A DNA stretch of 64,000 nucleotides from Nemertoderma westbladi (lineage: Eukaryota > Xenacoelomorpha > Nemertodermatida > Nemertodermatidae), in assembly GCA_032718475.1 (NCBI GenBank), contig JAUCBJ010007719.1:1-64000 (forward strand), given 5' to 3'. Below the pieces are notes generated by a model. The model had not been told where the DNA came from and did no database searches. It worked only from the letters and a program-made list of their open reading frames with translations. The number at the start of each line of letters is the position of its first letter. Position 1 is the stretch's first letter. This document shows, one piece after another, positions 10,401-21,387 of this stretch. Made by a program: the position numbers and the translations under genes.

Positions 10401-12419
10401 CCCGAGGGAGGATCTACTCCATTTTCTCCTCCTGAAGCAGTTTCGAGTCCGACACATAAACCCGGTTGCAAGGGAGGATTTACTCCAGTTTCTCCCGACA
10501 CGGTTCGGAGTCAAGGTACTGTCCCCAACACTAACAGTCACATAGATAAAGAAATCAAATCAACATACCAACAACTGATTACCAAGTTCTTCAACCCAAG
10601 GAATACAACTATAACAAACGATTCAGAAGAAGCAAGTGTTAAGACCAATACCTGTAGCGATGAGAACGAAGTTGAGTTTGTCGGCATAGAAGTATATCCT
10701 GATTGCTCACAAAAAACTGAGGAACAGACCATTGGAGAAATAATAGATTACCTATATAATCTCAATCCAAAGGAAAGACCAGGGCCAATTGTGACAACAA
10801 ATCTTGAAAGATATACATATCTGAAACCAGAAACTTGGATTACAAACTGCATAGTAGACAGCTTTATGTACCTGATAGAATCACACCATGACCACACGAT
10901 CGCTGCCATTTCCAGCATGTGTACTGAGAAGATGCAACGTGATAATTATGATAAATATAGCACAATTAAGTATATAGCTCCAAAATATCTCGGGAAACTA
11001 TGTAGGTCAAGATCCAACAGACAAGTATTGCCACAACCTACGCTAATGTTCTTCCCCGAATTAAGAAACTCACATTTTATTCTTCATGTTGCTGACACAA
11101 ACAACAAGGAAGTGTATTCTATTGATTCACTCCAACACTCTAACAATAAACCAACGGAAACCACAAAGAGAATATCATATCTACTAACCCTAATTGACAA
11201 CTGTGCACCAATGAGTGAATTTAAAACCTACAAGCAGAATAAATGGAAGTTGATCACAGGCCCCACCTTCGAAAAGCAGGACAATACATACGATTGTGGA
11301 ATCTACGTATGTCTAGCTTCACTTGCAATAGCACAACATGAAAGGCAACTACCCCAGATCCACAAGCACAGTAATCTGGCTAGGAAATGGATTTCGGAAT
11401 GTCTTGATAGTATTAAGTTAGTATCAACGGAATATGTTACAGTTAAAACATATGAACTAACAACAAATCAATACAAAGACAACCACAAAGAGAGTGATAT
11501 GGAAAGCAGTGTTGATTTTCAAACATCAGAACAATTTATTGAATTTATCAAACAGAATAAGATGATACAAAACCCCAGAGATACATTTGCCAAAAAATTA
11601 ACAGAACTTGGAACTGCAAGACTTACTTATTTGCAGAAGATGTTGTTCGACGATGTAAATGAAAAGATTGTTGGTAAACAATCAGGAATATCCATAACAA
11701 TGATCAAACATAGAAGTATTGACGAATTGGCTTCTGACGTCGCAGAATTTGCAATCGTATATGAAAGTAAGTCCCTAACAAATGCTTTCCGTAAACGGGT
11801 GAATGTTGGGTCAGTTGATTCGTTCGGGATCCTGCGATTATTAGAGCTCGTCACTGATCTACAACTCCAAATGAAAACAATGCAACATGAACATCAAAAA
11901 CTACAAACGAAGCTGGACACCCTAGAGAAAAACGATGAAAAAGACAAAGATCGAAACTCTCAAGAAACTCTACATATTCATAGTAATACTAATCCTTCAT
12001 CTGAAGTTCCCAGAAAATCAACAGCAGGAAACAAGAAGCAGACAAAAAGTGGAAATAAAAAACGACATGAACAGATAAATCATAATACTAACAATGCCAA
12101 AGTCCCAGGTATACCAATATCAGAACAAGTAGAAAAATTGGAACTTAAGCATAAAACCGAATCACCAAAGCCAAACATTTTCAAATCGGTAAAAGAAAAA
12201 CTAGTTGAGAACCAAAACATATACGAGTGTAGTCCAAATTGTGATATGAATATGAACCGACATAAGGATATGAACCAACAACAGTCCCCCGCAATAGAAA
12301 AACCAGCATCAGTTGAAGCCATAATAGATGATAAACATACATGGCAAGTCCCAAAGAAAACTGGACCTGGGTGGCCCAGGTATCCCAAAAATATACCAAG
12401 AAACAAAATGTGGAAATAG
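7431..12419 (+). pseudogene. LINE C1 ORF1: Ser/Thr/Asn-rich repeats followed by a Ulp1-type (C48) cysteine protease; two premature stops
   Basis: Three open stretches (7431-7739, 7809-9680, 9711-12419) share one frame. They are separated only by TGA at 7737-7739 and TAG at 9678-9680, and the coding repeats continue in frame across both. The TAG sits where sister repeats read TCG. Residues from 7740 to about 8640 are roughly ten 27-28-residue repeats (TDNSSTSTKPRKVSLGSSSS type). About 9000-10250 holds longer repeats of roughly 110 residues. Then comes a Ulp1/SENP fold. Numbered from 9711 these are H455 (SHFILHVAD), D472 (SIDSL), Q523 and C529 (QDNTYDCGIYVC); the H-to-D spacing of 17 and Q-to-C of 6 match the family. 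A Lys-rich, possibly coiled-coil tail follows. Such proteases cleave SUMO-like modifiers. A role in processing or host evasion is inference. Confidence 0.85.
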
Positions 12420-15400
12420 ATTTGAGTGTCTGGACCAAGAATCTCTAATTGCTACTCTCATTCAGAAACAGTCCCAGTTCATAGAGAAGATGGAGAAAAT
12501 TGCAAATAACTTAGAAGGAAAGCTCAAGTACAACATACCCCTGAAGTCTTCCCAAGACAAAGAAACAATCATCATCTCGGGCCTTCCCCCAAATATCTCA
12601 GCAGAGACACTGAGAAATATATGCTTTAAACAAACAGGGGCCTACCCTACAAATTGCTTAATCGCAAAGGATACTAAAAAGGCAGAAAGTACTGCTTACA
12701 TTGATATACAAAAGGAGGAAGTTGCAACCTATCTCTATTACAATATGTGGCCATGGAAGAATTTACAGATTGAAGTATTGCACTCAGTTAAAGATACAAA
12801 CAAATTTGCTCAAAATTCTTCCGACACTATTAATCCAATGAAGCACAACTTACCAGTCCTTAGTGAATGGCGCAGGGAATTAACAGATCATGTTTATAGC
12901 AGAACAAATTCTCAGAAATCACAGGAAATGCACAATTATACTAGACAGAACAATAAAGACAGACTAAATCTTAATCAATTAGGAGTCAATTCCACCACTT
13001 CTACAATCCCAACATGTGGAACCACAAGTAATTCAAGGTATAGCTACCTGCACCAGTATTACATGAATCCCATGCCGAAGAATTCACCCATGCTGGAAAG
13101 AAACAAACTGACAACCTTCCCAAGAAGGCCACCACTACTACCAACTCCAACAACTTACAGCTCACCTGGCACTTTACCAGCATGGAGACCACATTATATA
13201 TTCTACAGTAGTTCTGCAAATGGAACGAGACAACAACACGAAGGCAGGAACTATTGTTCAAAAAAACGGGTTAGGGGAGAGGGTGGGGTAGCACTTCTTA
13301 TTGATAAAGATGTCAGTAGCTTCTGCTCACAGATAGACACGGGATCTGATAGAATTCTTGGAATCTTTATAAAGAAACTATATCAAAAAGAAATCACTGT
13401 TCTAGCTGTATATCTGCCATCAAATGGTAGAAATATATACGACAGGGAGAAATATCTTGCCTCCATAGCCACCTTAGCATCAATCATTAAAGATTACAAC
13501 AATTCATCAGACATCCTGATAATCGGCGACATAAATTGTAATCCATCTCTAATCAAGCAAACTCGACACCCACAAAAGAAAACAGATACATTCCGAGACA
13601 TATTCTCAAGTACTATACTTAGCAAGTGCAATCTTGATCTCATAGACACCCAGCACGAGAATCAAAGTTTATCAACATACCAATTCCACGATAAAAGAGG
13701 GAACATCATAAGATCATCAAGAATTGATCATATTGTGTCATCTGCTGGTCTAACCTGCGTTGTTGATTCCTACAGGGTTATAAACAGAAGTACCTTAAAC
13801 AAATCACATCATCTTCCTGTTTGCTGTGCGTTTTCTGTACCTATAACCAGAAAAGGAAATAGAGGCGAACAAAACCATGAAGAACTCTGGAAAAGGAGGA
13901 AAAAAGTAAGGTTTTTATTCAACAGAGCCACAGAGCAACAAGTTAACAACTACAAAAAAGAAGTCACAGAGAACATTAAAACACTGGAAAACGAAATTCG
14001 AGAGAACGAATCCATAGAAAGCACTTTAGAGAAAGCGACCTCTCAACTTATTTCAACAGTATACAAAAGTGCCACCAAATACATCCCCTTGATTCGACCT
14101 AAACGGCACATAATGAAACAGTGCAGAAGAAGAACTACCCTTAAAGACCCTGCAGATACATATTGTAAGTTACACAACACAACAGAATTGTCTGCAGTTC
14201 AGAAACTTGAGTATCTCCAAGCTAGATCACAATTAGAACACAGTGAATATGTTCACCACATCACTGAATTATTATCTTCCAGTAAATATAATAAAACTAA
14301 ATTCTGGCGGAGCATTAAGAAAGAACAAAAGAAAGATGTTCCTGTATCAAACGCTGATGATTTATTTATGCATTATAAATCATTTTTCAATGGGAACAAT
14401 ACTGAAGATGAATGGACTGCAAGTGATACCACTCATGAATCTGCAGCAAACGATGCAAAAATTTATATCACGCCAGGCCAAATCAAGGAGGCAGTTAAAA
14501 GTTTGCACAGAAATAAGGCAGCCGACGCGCATAGTCTTACCTCAGAACATCTGATATATGGTGACTCAGAAGAATTATATAATTTTCTTGCAGTCCTATA
14601 TAACTCTATAAACAAGTCACACCACATGCCTACAACTTTATGTTTAACTCTCATTCTTCCCCACCTCAAACCAGGAAATAGAGATATACATACCAACGAG
14701 AATTACCGTGCTATCTCGGTGATGCCAATATTAACTAAAATATGGGAGATCCTAATAGTGAATGAAATAAAAAAGATCAGACTTAGTGATCTTCAAATGG
14801 GCTACAGAAGTGGACAAAGCACAGAGTTGCCATACATCCTAGCTAACAGATTAACAAAACATTTCAATTCCCATGGATCAAACGTGTATATTATATCCCT
14901 AGACCTTTCATCAGCTTTTGACACTGTATCTTACAAGACCCTCTTCGACAAATTGGAGAACACCAACATCGACAAATCAATCCTTCTAACTTTAGCATCT
15001 TATTACTACCAGTCAAAAGCATTTATAGCCCTGAATAACATTATATCCAGACAATCTATTGTGTTAAAGCAGGGAGTACGCCAGGGAGGGATCATCTCTG
15101 CATTCCTCTTTAATTTTTACATGCGAGACCTAGTCGAAGAACTCGAACAATCCGGGAAAGGACTACACTTAAATAAAATATCATTTCCAATGCTGACATA
15201 TGCGGATGATTTAATTATTATGGCTAACCTCAAAAACGACGCACAGTTCTTGCTAACTACTTGTGAAAGTTATTTCAAAAAGCACAACCTGAGATTAAAT
15301 TTGAGAAAAACATGGTTTGTCACAAGCTACACGAAACTTGAGATCCCATCTGGAATGATTCCACGTAAAGATGAACAAGTGTACTTGGAGAGTGGCACTG

Positions 15401-16113
15401 CTATCATTCAATCGAATTTTATTTCTTTCTTGGGTCTTCCTCTACCAGCAGAAAACTGGAAGTTAAGAGACCATTACACCAAGCGCATATGGGGAAATCT
15501 GCACCAATTACAGAAGAATGGGTTTGGAGCTGACAGTGTTCCATTTGATATTACTAGACTAATATGGAATACGGTCTGCTTACCATCAGCACTTTATGGA
15601 TGTCCTTGCATTCCAAGTAACATTATAGAAGATATTAAAATAACCTGGTATAAAGCACTGAGAAGCAGAGTATCTGTCAAAAACTATGTATCCAACCAAA
15701 CAATAGATAGTACATTCCTCATTCCAAATTTCGAATTTCTTCTAAAGTCAGCAAGTCTTCGCTCTAATTACAGCGCATTCAATTCTAATACCAAGGGGAT
15801 CTACCTCTCTTATTACTTCCTTTCTCACCACATAGCGGGAATATCGAAAGATTTAATGCTACAAGATTATAGCAGATACGCATTTCAACTTGGAATTCCA
15901 TCGCTAGAAGCACTCGCAATTAATCAATACAAAATTAAACAGATCATTTATCAGAAAAAACAGGAAGGAAAACACGACTTAATTAACACACGTTTCAGCA
16001 TTCACTTTGACTCACTATATATGCAGGTAGTTTTAAATAAACCCAAGTATAATTTCAACGTAAAACACGACGTGTTAGTTGAATATTTTCAACCCAGGTG
16101 GCAAATAGTTTAG
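12328..16113 (+). CDS. LINE C1 ORF2: RRM-like, partial APE endonuclease and reverse transcriptase
   Basis: 1,261 codons are open without a stop. The first roughly 30 codons overlap ORF1, so translation may begin by frameshift or reinitiation. Residues about 80-155 resemble an RRM/ORF1p-like fold (ETIIISGLPPNIS). Endonuclease homology starts abruptly at about residue 313 (RGEGGVALL) and includes IIGDINCN, SRIDHI and SHHLPV. The N-terminal strand with the catalytic Asn and Glu is not found in any frame. The RT lies at about 720-1010, with SLDLSSAFD, KQGVRQGGIIS and the catalytic YADD at 958-961. A C-terminal domain of about 250 residues follows, unassigned. The frame is intact although ORF1 is not, so the copy is relatively young. 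If the endonuclease gap is real, this copy could not nick DNA by the usual route. Confidence 0.88.
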   Translation: MINIHGKSQRKLDLGGPGIPKIYQETKCGNRFECLDQESLIATLIQKQSQFIEKMEKIANNLEGKLKYNIPLKSSQDKETIIISGLPPNISAETLRNICFKQTGAYPTNCLIAKDTKKAESTAYIDIQKEEVATYLYYNMWPWKNLQIEVLHSVKDTNKFAQNSSDTINPMKHNLPVLSEWRRELTDHVYSRTNSQKSQEMHNYTRQNNKDRLNLNQLGVNSTTSTIPTCGTTSNSRYSYLHQYYMNPMPKNSPMLERNKLTTFPRRPPLLPTPTTYSSPGTLPAWRPHYIFYSSSANGTRQQHEGRNYCSKKRVRGEGGVALLIDKDVSSFCSQIDTGSDRILGIFIKKLYQKEITVLAVYLPSNGRNIYDREKYLASIATLASIIKDYNNSSDILIIGDINCNPSLIKQTRHPQKKTDTFRDIFSSTILSKCNLDLIDTQHENQSLSTYQFHDKRGNIIRSSRIDHIVSSAGLTCVVDSYRVINRSTLNKSHHLPVCCAFSVPITRKGNRGEQNHEELWKRRKKVRFLFNRATEQQVNNYKKEVTENIKTLENEIRENESIESTLEKATSQLISTVYKSATKYIPLIRPKRHIMKQCRRRTTLKDPADTYCKLHNTTELSAVQKLEYLQARSQLEHSEYVHHITELLSSSKYNKTKFWRSIKKEQKKDVPVSNADDLFMHYKSFFNGNNTEDEWTASDTTHESAANDAKIYITPGQIKEAVKSLHRNKAADAHSLTSEHLIYGDSEELYNFLAVLYNSINKSHHMPTTLCLTLILPHLKPGNRDIHTNENYRAISVMPILTKIWEILIVNEIKKIRLSDLQMGYRSGQSTELPYILANRLTKHFNSHGSNVYIISLDLSSAFDTVSYKTLFDKLENTNIDKSILLTLASYYYQSKAFIALNNIISRQSIVLKQGVRQGGIISAFLFNFYMRDLVEELEQSGKGLHLNKISFPMLTYADDLIIMANLKNDAQFLLTTCESYFKKHNLRLNLRKTWFVTSYTKLEIPSGMIPRKDEQVYLESGTAIIQSNFISFLGLPLPAENWKLRDHYTKRIWGNLHQLQKNGFGADSVPFDITRLIWNTVCLPSALYGCPCIPSNIIEDIKITWYKALRSRVSVKNYVSNQTIDSTFLIPNFEFLLKSASLRSNYSAFNSNTKGIYLSYYFLSHHIAGISKDLMLQDYSRYAFQLGIPSLEALAINQYKIKQIIYQKKQEGKHDLINTRFSIHFDSLYMQVVLNKPKYNFNVKHDVLVEYFQPRWQIV

Positions 16114-16172
16114 AAGCAACACATACACTGGTGTGGTACTTATGAATAACAATAATAGATTGTTTAGTATTC

Positions 16173-16320
16173 CGATATCTTGGAACAAAATATATATTAT
16201 ATTGTGCAACCCTAAATATTTTAACGATCTTGGGACAAAATATATATTATATTGTGCAACCCTAAATATTTTAACGATCTTGGGACAAAATATATATTAT
16301 ATTGTGCAACCCTAAATATT
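16173..16320 (+). repeat. 50-bp tandem repeat, three copies, in the LINE C1 3' UTR
   Basis: ATTGTGCAACCCTAAATATT recurs at 16201, 16251 and 16301, giving an exact 50-base period. Short tandem repeats near the 3' end are common in LINEs and may assist target-primed reverse transcription. Confidence 0.85.
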
Positions 16321-16520
16321 TTATTCTATCGATAGAGCAAAGTATGTATAGTATAATATTCTGCTGTTTTATGTGTTTTGCAATATTTTATCGTCTATAT
16401 ATACCGGTCATGTTTTGTAATATTTATAGTACCGGTCATGTGACGTTTTATATATTTGGTTTTAACATTTTAATTCAATTAAAGCCACCGGGGCCAAATC
16501 CGGGAATGAAATGAATGAAA

Positions 16521-19327
16521 TAATAGGGCCTATTCCAAATACAGACAGACAATAAGTAATAGGGCCTACTCCCACTACAGATAGACAATAAGTAATAGGG
16601 CCTACTCCCACTACAGACAGACAATAAGTAATAGGGCCTACTCCTACTACAGTCATACAATAAGTAATAGGGCCTACTCCTACTACAGTCATACAATAAG
16701 TAATAAGGCCTACTCTTACTACAGTCAGACAATAAGTAATAGGGCCTACTCCTACTACAGATAGACCATAAGTATAAGGGCCTACTCCCACTACAGACAG
16801 ACAATAAGTAATAGGGCCTACTCCTACTACAGTCATACAATAAGTAATAGGGCCTACTCCCACTACAGACAGACCATAAGTAATAGGGCCTACTCCCACT
16901 ACAGTTAGACAATAAGTAATAGGGCCTACTCCTACTACAGACAGACAATAAGTAATAGGGCCTACTCCCACTACAGACAGACAATAAGTAATAGGGCCTA
17001 CTCCTACTACAGTCATACAATAAGTAATAGGGCCTACTCTTACTACAGACAGACAATAAGTAATAGGGCCTACTCCCACTACAGACAGACAATAAGTAAT
17101 AGGGCCTACTCCTACTACAGTCATACAATAAGTAATAGGGCCTACTCCTACTACAGACAGACAATAAGTAATAGGGCCTACTCCCACTACAGACAGACAA
17201 TAAGTAATAGGGCCTACTCCTACTACAGTCATACAATAAGTAATAGGGCCTACTCTTACTACAGTCAGACAATAAGTAATAGGGCCTACTCCTACTACAG
17301 TTAGACAATAAGTATAAGGGCCTACTCCCACTACAGACAGACAATAAGTAATAGGGCCTACTCCTACTACAGACAGACAATAAGTAATGGGCCTACTCCT
17401 ACTACAGACAGACAATAAGTAATGGGCCTACTCCTACTACAATCATACAATAAGTATAAGGGCCTATTCCTACTACAGTTAGACAATAAGTATAAGGGCC
17501 TACTCCTACTACAGTTAGACAATAAGTATAAGGGCCTACTCCTACTACAGACAGACAATAAGTAATAGGGCCTACTCCTACTACAGACAGACAATAAGTA
17601 ATGGGCCTACTCCTACTACAGTTAGACAATAAGTATAAGGGCCTACTCCCACTACAGACAGACAATAAGTAATAGGGCCTACTCCTACTACAGACAGACA
17701 ATAAGTAATGGGCCTACTCCTACTACAGTTAGACAATAAGTATAAGGGCCTACTCCCACTACAGACAGACAATAAGTAATAGGGCCTACTCCTACTACAG
17801 TCATACAATAAGTAATAGGGCCTACTCCTACTACAGTCATACAATAAGTAATAAGGCCTACTCTTACTACAGTCAGACAATAAGTAATAGGGCCTACTCC
17901 TACTACAGTTAGACAATAAGTATAAGGGCCTACTCCCACTACAGACAGACAATAAGTAATAGGGCCTACTCCTACTACAGACAGACAATAAGTAGTGGGC
18001 CTACTCCTACTACAGTTAGACAATAAGTATAAGGGCCTACTCCTACTACAGTTATACAATAAGTAATAGGGCCTACTCCTACTACAGACAGACAATAAGT
18101 AATGGGCCTACTCCTGCTACAGTTAGACAATAAGTATAAGGGCCTACTCCCACTACAGACAGACAATAAGTAATAGGGCCTACTCCTACTACAGTCATAC
18201 AATAAGTAATAGGGCCTACTCCTACTACAGTCATACAATAAGTAATAAGGCCTACTCTTACTACAGTCAGACAATAAGTAATAGGGCCTACTCCTACTAC
18301 AGTTAGACAATAAGTATAAGGGCCTACTCCCACTACAGACAGACAATAAGTAATGGGCCTACTCCTACTACAGTTAGACAATAAGTATAAGGGCCTACTC
18401 CCACTACAGACAGACAATAAGTAATAGGGCCTACTCCTACTACAGACAGACAATAAGTAATGGGCCTACTCCTACTACAGTTAGACAATAAGTATAAGGG
18501 CCTACTCCCACTGCAGACAGACAATAAGTAATAGGGCCTACTCCTACTACAGACAGACAATAAGTATTGGGCCTACTCCTACTACAGTTAGACAATAAGT
18601 ATAAGGGCCTACTCCCACTACAGACAGACAATAAGTAATAGGGCCTACTCCTACTACAGACAGACAATAAGTAGTGGGCCTACTCTTACTACAGTTAGAC
18701 AATAAGTATAAGGGCCTACTCCTACTACAGTTAGACAATAAGTATAAGGGCCTACTCCTACTACAGTCATACAATAAGTAATGGGCCTACTCCTACTACA
18801 ATCATACAATAAGTAATAGGGCCTACTCCTACTACAGTTAGACAATAAGTAATAGGGTCTACTCCTACTGCAGTTAGACAATAAGTATAAGGGCCTACTC
18901 CCACTACAGACAGACAATAAGTAATGGGCCTACTCCTACTACAGTTAGACAATAAGTATAAGGGCCTACTCCCACTACAGTCATACAATAAGTAATGGGC
19001 CTACTCCTACTACAATCATACAATAAGTAATAGGGCCTACTCCTACTACAGTTAGACAATAAGTATAAGGGCCTACTCCCACTACAGACATACAATAAGT
19101 AATGGGCCTACTCCTACTACAATCATACAATAAGTAATAGGGCCTACTCCTACTACAGTTAGACAATAAGTATAAGGGCCTACTCCTACTACAGTCATAC
19201 AATAAGTAATGGGCCTACTCCTACTACAATCATACAATAAGTAATAGGGCCTACTCCTACTACAGTTAGACAATAAGTATAAGGGCCTACTCCTACTACA
19301 ATCATACAATAAGTAATAGGGCAAATG
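16521..19327. repeat. 36-bp minisatellite, main array with 107-bp higher-order period
   Basis: About 78 copies of the same unit as 6698-7284. Monomers fall into subtypes: GACAGACAATAAGTAATAGG, GTTAGACAATAAGTATAAGG and GTCATACAATAAGTAATAGG. From about 17,400 to 18,900 the subtypes recur every 107 bases (36+36+35), a three-monomer higher-order repeat. Because 36 is a multiple of 3, the minus strand reads as long VGVGPITYCLSV-type frames. I regard these as artefacts. Confidence 0.95.
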
Positions 19328-19911
19328 TTCATTATAGAATAATTATTATTTATTACCATCTTCCTACTGACGTTTCCATTTAGATAACTAATTCTAGAAT
19401 ACGACTATGTCTTAATCAATTAACCAACAATTAATTAAAACTAAAGAAATAGGCCTATTATTGTACAAAACTTATTATTATTAAAGTATTCTTACACTTT
19501 TGTATTACAAGAAGTTAATGACGGTTTTAATTATGTTTAACTGTCAAAGTATAATATTATCATAGGCCGACTGTATACAGTTATGTACGATTTTATAAAG
19601 AAATATTTTCTATCATTTTCAAGTAATTTTCAAGCTTTGGTTTAGTTTAGTGTTTGATTACAATAAATTGTTCAGTTTTTTGTCAGATACAATAAATAAC
19701 TATTTCTTTTACTAAAAGAAAGGAAATATACTTTTTATGCCCTATATTTTTTTCTCATCTACCCTATATTTATGTAGGCCTAACAGTAACACGGTACAAT
19801 GTACAACCTAATGCAGTACCGGTGTCCTAAGCAATTCCCCCCCCCCCCCCTCCCTATAGACTTACAGTATAATAATGCTGTAGTAGAAATGCCTTAGCGT
19901 TCCATACAGAG

Positions 19912-20215
19912 TAATGTAGCGTTAGGTCCCGAACGGCCGTAGCTTTAGGTCCTGGCACATTAGGTCCTGTAGCGTTTAGGTCCTGTAGCGTTTAGGTCCT
20001 GTAGCGTTTAGGTCTTATATCATATATCATTTACTGATTCTTCAATATTCCTAATTCTCGTTTATTGTTTTGGTTCATTTTAACTCGCCTCTGTAACCTG
20101 CTCCTTTACTAACTTGCCTGGTTTTGGAGGCAGATTGCTATTAGGTCCTAACGCCACGGACCTAAAAGCTACAGTACCATCCCATCAGGACCTAAAGAAC
20201 CGGTACCTAAGACAT
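19912..20215. repeat. Short tandem and inverted repeats built on TTAGGTCC
   Basis: GTAGCGTTTAGGTCCT is repeated three times in tandem at about 19976-20023. Upstream GTAGCTTTAGGTCC (about 19938) is matched by its inverse GGACCTAAAAGCTAC at about 20158-20172, and further GGACCTAA copies follow. The whole block can fold back, so it may be a degraded foldback element. Confidence 0.55.
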
Positions 20216-20837
20216 CCTAACCGTCATGTAACACCCTAACCCTAAATCATGAAGGCTCTTAATCTAGAAAATTTGGTGAAATTTTGGATCCCATTAATAA
20301 GGTCAATTTCTGAATTACGTTGTTTATTAATGTAGTTTCATTTGTAATTGCAATAGGCCTTCTAGTGCAGTAGTCTATTCCTTTCTACTTATCAGTGTTA
20401 ATTTTTTTATTTGAATACCTTTATTTGTAATTGGCTAATGGATTTTCCAGTTAACTAATTTAATCAATCATTTATTAAGTTTTTTTTTTAGTTTAATTTA
20501 TAATTGCAATAGGCCTAGTGCAGTTAGAGGAATTCTTACTACTGTACTTATCAGTGTTAATTTTTGAATTTATAAATTTAATTACTATTATAATAGGTTA
20601 TTGTTGTGTATAAATTTCTAAGTGTTTCTCACAGGGACGGGTGTATTTGCGTTTCATTGACAGTAATAATCAACAGTCTGACAGGCACAGTAATAATCAA
20701 CAGTCTAACAGTCGAGTATAGCAGTTTTGCTAGGGTAAAAAAAAAGTAAAAAATATATGGCAAAAAAATAACTGCCAAAAGAAAGAACTATGTATTTTGT
20801 TCCAACTTTTTTTCCCGCTTTTTCGACAAATACTGTA

Positions 20838-20897
20838 GTAGAATGTGCACATTTTTTCCGAGGCGTAGCCGAGGAATGAAAAACACACATTCTACTA
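20838..20897. repeat. Hairpin (inverted repeat) around a GC-rich loop
   Basis: TAGTAGAATGTG...ATTTTT and AAAAACACACATTCTACTA face each other across a loop containing CCGAGGCGTAGCCGAGG. The arms are about 20 bases with a few mismatches. Its function is unknown; it may be the centre of a MITE. Confidence 0.5.
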
Positions 20898-21387
20898 TTT
20901 CTAGGAAATATGGATTAAAAAGTGGACAAAAAAATGATTTCTTTTTGTAGAAGATGTTGTTTTCTTTTAAATCACCTTTTCTCCACAATAATGCGGACAA
21001 TAGCGAATTTTTGCCCAAAATCAACCCACATTTAGAATATTCTAATAGTAATTATAAATAATATTAAATACAATTATTGGAAGTTGAAGGTACACTGATC
21101 ATCACTAGCTACCATTTAATATTTCTTTAAAATATTCCCTATTGAATTAGAAGTAACAAAGTTATCGCAAATTTGATGTCAATTTCGCCCCATTGTGTAA
21201 TTAAATAATACTAGCAAATTTGTAAGAACCTTTGTGATTTTATTGGGGTTATTGTTGTCTTTATTGATATTGGTGAATGTTCTGGAACATCACTCGAAAA
21301 TTTTTTAAGGTAGCTTTAATAGCTAGTATTTTTTGCAATTTTATAAATATTTATTTTATTTGATTTTTGTTATTGGTACTACTACTA

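Larger units (their letters stand above)
7285..16520 (+). mobile_element. LINE C1: near-full-length 9.2-kb non-LTR retrotransposon inserted in the minisatellite
   Basis: The element starts at 7285 and ends at 16520, where the interrupted array resumes in phase. The order is a short 5' leader, ORF1 (7431-12419, two stops), ORF2 overlapping it by about 92 bases in another frame (12328-16113), and a 407-base 3' UTR with a 50-bp tandem repeat and an ATGA-like tail. ORF1 followed by an endonuclease/RT ORF2 is LINE architecture; no LTRs are seen. A C48 protease and long coding repeats in ORF1 are unusual. The RT looks CR1-superclade-like (QGG-I-S...FNFYM and YADD), but I cannot assign a clade. No clear target-site duplication is visible, since the array hides short ones. 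Confidence 0.85.
19328..21268. other. AT-rich non-coding region with small repeats and a poly-C tract
   Basis: No convincing gene. It holds a poly-C run at about 19838-19850, the GTAGCGTTTAGGTCCT repeats and inverted copies (19912-20215), and a hairpin near 20838-20897. The rest is featureless AT-rich sequence. Confidence 0.6.

Noticed and set aside
16462-19324. Many minus-strand frames of VGVGPITYCLSV/SRSRPYYLLS repeats
   Set aside because: These are translations of the 36-bp minisatellite. Several frames are open at once and shift by 35/36-base monomers.
20705-21024. Overlapping minus frames of 61 and 78 codons
   Set aside because: Low-complexity AT-rich frames within a hairpin region; no family resemblance.
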